From positions 62,001 to 126,000 of the forward strand of contig CAZJLJ010000001.1 in assembly GCA_964546935.1 (NCBI GenBank): DNA of 64,000 nucleotides. Direction: 5' to 3'. This DNA is from JALYTY01 sp964546935. Lineage in GTDB: Bacteria > Vulcanimicrobiota > Vulcanimicrobiia > Vulcanimicrobiales > Vulcanimicrobiaceae. Below the pieces are notes generated by a model. It made no database searches, had not been told where the DNA came from, and saw only the letters and a program-made list of their open reading frames with translations. Below, in pieces: positions 62,257-64,000 of this stretch; positions within the stretch are counted from its first letter, which is position 1, and every line of letters begins with the position of its first letter. The translations under genes were made by a program, and so were the position numbers.

Positions 62257-63733
62257 CGTCGGATTCCTTAACCGCCGGCGCCTTGTTGTTTCCGATCGAA
62301 CCGCGGATGTAGCTGATGACATCGGCGATGTCTTTCTTGGAAAGCGTACCTTTCCAAGCCGGCATTTGCGCGCCGTAGGTTTGGCCCAACACCGGTTGGC
62401 CTTTCATGCCGTTTTCAACGACATCGATGACCTTCTTGGGATCGCCCGTTACGAACGGATTGTTCGCAAGCGGCGGAGCAACGCCGGGTTGTCCTTGGCC
62501 CTGCGCGCCGTGGCACGTCGAGCAATTCGTTGCGAAGACGTGCGCGCCGTTCGCGTTTTCAGATGCGGCGCCTGCGCCACCGCCCGCGACCGGGCCGGTG
62601 CCGTTGCTTTCTCCTGTCGTCGCCGGCTGCGCAGCGAGAATCTGCGATTCCGGCTGCGAAGGCGGTCCCGCGGCGATCTTTGCTTGAATGCCGGCTTGCG
62701 CGTAGAACGAGAGGCCGATAATCGCGAGGACGACGATCGTCGTCGTCCACAAGATGCCTGCGCGTGACGAGAACGAACGCGTGGTGCTGCGATCGAGCCA
62801 TGGCAGAATCAGCACAATAATCAAGCCGACCGTCGGGACGATGATTGCCGCGAGCAATTCAGGGAAGGGCCCATTCCCGAGGAAGATCGGAACGATATTC
62901 AAGAGGCCGAACAGGAACAAGAAATACCATGCCGGGTACGGTTGGAATGTCGAGTTCGTCGGATCGGCTTTCTGGTCAAGGAACGGCGGCACGATCAATG
63001 CCAGCGCGATGATGAGAATGAACACGACGAAAGAAACGAACGTGTCCATGAACATTTGATCGGGCCAGAAGCGTCCGGGACGCAGTGCGCGCGGATCTTC
63101 AACCACGGGACCGGCAGGGCCGTTGTGGCGGAAAATAGCAAGGTGCGCACCAACCAGCGCAACGAGTACCGCGGGCATCAACCACACGTGCAAGCCGAAG
63201 AAACGGTTGATGGTATTGGTGCCCATCGTTCCGCCGCCTTGCGCAATGTTTTGAAGAATAGCGCCGCCCGGCGGAAGACCGGCGATGTTCAGTGAGACTT
63301 GCGACGCGAAGTACGCATCCATATCCCACGGCAACAGATAACCGGTAAGACCGAGCACCAGCACGACGACCAGGAGCAGAATACCGACGATCCACTGCAG
63401 TTCGCGCGGCGATTTGTACGCGCCCCAAATCAGTACTTGCAGCATGTGCAGAAAGACGAGCGCGATCATAGCCGACGCGCCCCAATAGTGCACGGAAAGC
63501 AAGAAATGCGTGTACGGGTTCAGATAAATTGCGCGCGTCGATTCCCATGCGGTGGAGGCCGACGGTGCGTAGAAAAACGTTAGGAAAATGCCGGTAGTGA
63601 TCTGCAGAATCATCGCGAAGAGCGTGGCGCTGCCGAACACGTACCAGTAACTTGCGCCGCCCGGAACATCCTCGGTGAGAAAATCTTTCGCCATCGAGAT
63701 GAAGCCGGTGCGGGCTTCTATCCAATTAAGCAT
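62249..63733 (-). CDS. Cytochrome b fused to cytochrome c
   Basis: 494 aa. Quinol:cytochrome c oxidoreductase (bc complex) subunit. Cytochrome b part, residues 1-375: helix bundle with haem-ligand His in SVHYWGASAMIALVFLHML and FGLHVWLMPAVLVALVGAHLAIF, Qo-site region PYPAWYF and a subunit-IV-like half. Linker rich in Gly/Ala/Pro (about 375-405), then a C-terminal mono-haem cytochrome c with CSTCHG (about 417-422) and axial Met in GAQMPAW. The Rieske subunit gene lies 17 nt upstream. The fusion would put b and c haems in one chain. Confidence 0.93.
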   Translation of the reverse strand: MLNWIEARTGFISMAKDFLTEDVPGGASYWYVFGSATLFAMILQITTGIFLTFFYAPSASTAWESTRAIYLNPYTHFLLSVHYWGASAMIALVFLHMLQVLIWGAYKSPRELQWIVGILLLVVVLVLGLTGYLLPWDMDAYFASQVSLNIAGLPPGGAILQNIAQGGGTMGTNTINRFFGLHVWLMPAVLVALVGAHLAIFRHNGPAGPVVEDPRALRPGRFWPDQMFMDTFVSFVVFILIIALALIVPPFLDQKADPTNSTFQPYPAWYFLFLFGLLNIVPIFLGNGPFPELLAAIIVPTVGLIIVLILPWLDRSTTRSFSSRAGILWTTTIVVLAIIGLSFYAQAGIQAKIAAGPPSQPESQILAAQPATTGESNGTGPVAGGGAGAASENANGAHVFATNCSTCHGAQGQGQPGVAPPLANNPFVTGDPKKVIDVVENGMKGQPVLGQTYGAQMPAWKGTLSKKDIADVISYIRGSIGNNKAPAVKESDVK

Positions 63734-63750
63734 CGTATGTGGATCCTTCC

Positions 63751-64000
63751 TTACGATTGATACGAGATGACCATGCGATCAGGAACGCCGGACGCATAGC
63801 GGATCCACATGATTTCGGCGGTGCCGCTTTGCTCGCGGAGCGGCAACGGGTCGAGGCCACGCGGCGCAGGGCCTGCGAGATGTTCGCCTTCGGCGCCGAA
63901 CTGCGAACCGTGGCACGGGCACTGAAAGCGGCTTGCGCCGTCGTTCCATGCCGGGCGGCAGCCAAGATGCGGACAGATCGGGCTAAAGATTACAAATCCC
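63751..64000 (-). CDS. Rieske Fe-S subunit of bc complex, C-terminal part
   Basis: Minus-strand frame cut by the window end; stop TAA 63753-63751. The 82 visible residues include FSPICPHLGCRPAW and FQCPCHGSQFGAEGEHLAGPAPRGL, both halves of the Rieske [2Fe-2S] site (CxH and CxxH) with the disulfide Cys pair, then LPLREQSG and a final VISYQS. It is the partner of the cytochrome b-c fusion downstream. The membrane anchor lies outside the window. Confidence 0.93.
   Translation of the reverse strand, partial: GFVIFSPICPHLGCRPAWNDGASRFQCPCHGSQFGAEGEHLAGPAPRGLDPLPLREQSGTAEIMWIRYASGVPDRMVISYQS

Overview
The window looks like chromosomal DNA of a free-living, high-GC (high fifties percent by eye) diderm bacterium. 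Genes are tightly packed: there is no gene-free stretch over about 220 bp, same-strand genes often join by 4-bp overlaps, and convergent genes often overlap at their ends. Outer-membrane signs are a TonB-dependent-receptor-like barrel, a TonB-like protein, an RND pump and lipoproteins. The mix of split transketolase, PolX, Rex, selenoprotein formate dehydrogenase and cytochrome b-c fusion suggests a deep-branching phylum; Eremiobacterota (WPS-2) is my guess from gene style, with low confidence. I see no tRNA, rRNA, CRISPR array, prophage or IS element.

Layout. 1-3.4 kb: envelope proteins (lipoprotein, TPR protein, small secreted protein, TonB-receptor-like barrel). 3.4-10.4 kb: pnp and rpsO, normally adjacent, are separated by a plus-strand block (gamma-glutamyltransferase, HNH protein, two transketolase subunits). 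10.5-16 kb: small metabolic genes, including an ArsR-RidA pair divergent from a threonine/serine dehydratase through a shared 36-bp promoter. 15.9-18.2 kb: nicotinate phosphoribosyltransferase with a degenerate ABC pair. 18.2-23.5 kb: PolX, a hydrolase and a hybrid-like sensor kinase. 23.5-30.7 kb: a formate module made of an oxalate/formate antiporter, a selenocysteine formate dehydrogenase (in-frame UGA plus SECIS hairpin), an Fe-S subunit, an NrfD anchor and FdhD. 30.7-35 kb: chromate transporter, phosphoesterase and membrane proteins. 35-38.5 kb: branched-chain aminotransferase, HAD phosphatase, secreted proteins. 38.5-42.9 kb: a BMP-type ABC importer. 42.9-47.7 kb: DUF5069, AI-2E transporter, arginase, TonB-like protein, glutaredoxin, DUF92.

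46.9-56 kb is a tetrapyrrole supercluster on the minus strand: a SirC-HemC-partial-HemD triple fusion, HemB, MobA, HemL, Rex, HemA, a CobA-HemD fusion and DUF92. It supplies uroporphyrinogen III and precorrin-2/sirohydrochlorin under an NADH/NAD-sensing repressor, and MobA serves the Mo enzyme of the formate module. 56-64 kb holds a GT39 glycosyltransferase, PadR regulator, small haem-like membrane protein, an RND pump behind a perfect 11-bp inverted repeat, and a cytochrome b-c fusion preceded by a Rieske protein cut by the window edge.

Themes: NADH and formate feeding a respiratory chain, haem supply, and five promoters whose -10 box lies 6-7 nt before the start codon, which suggests leaderless mRNAs.
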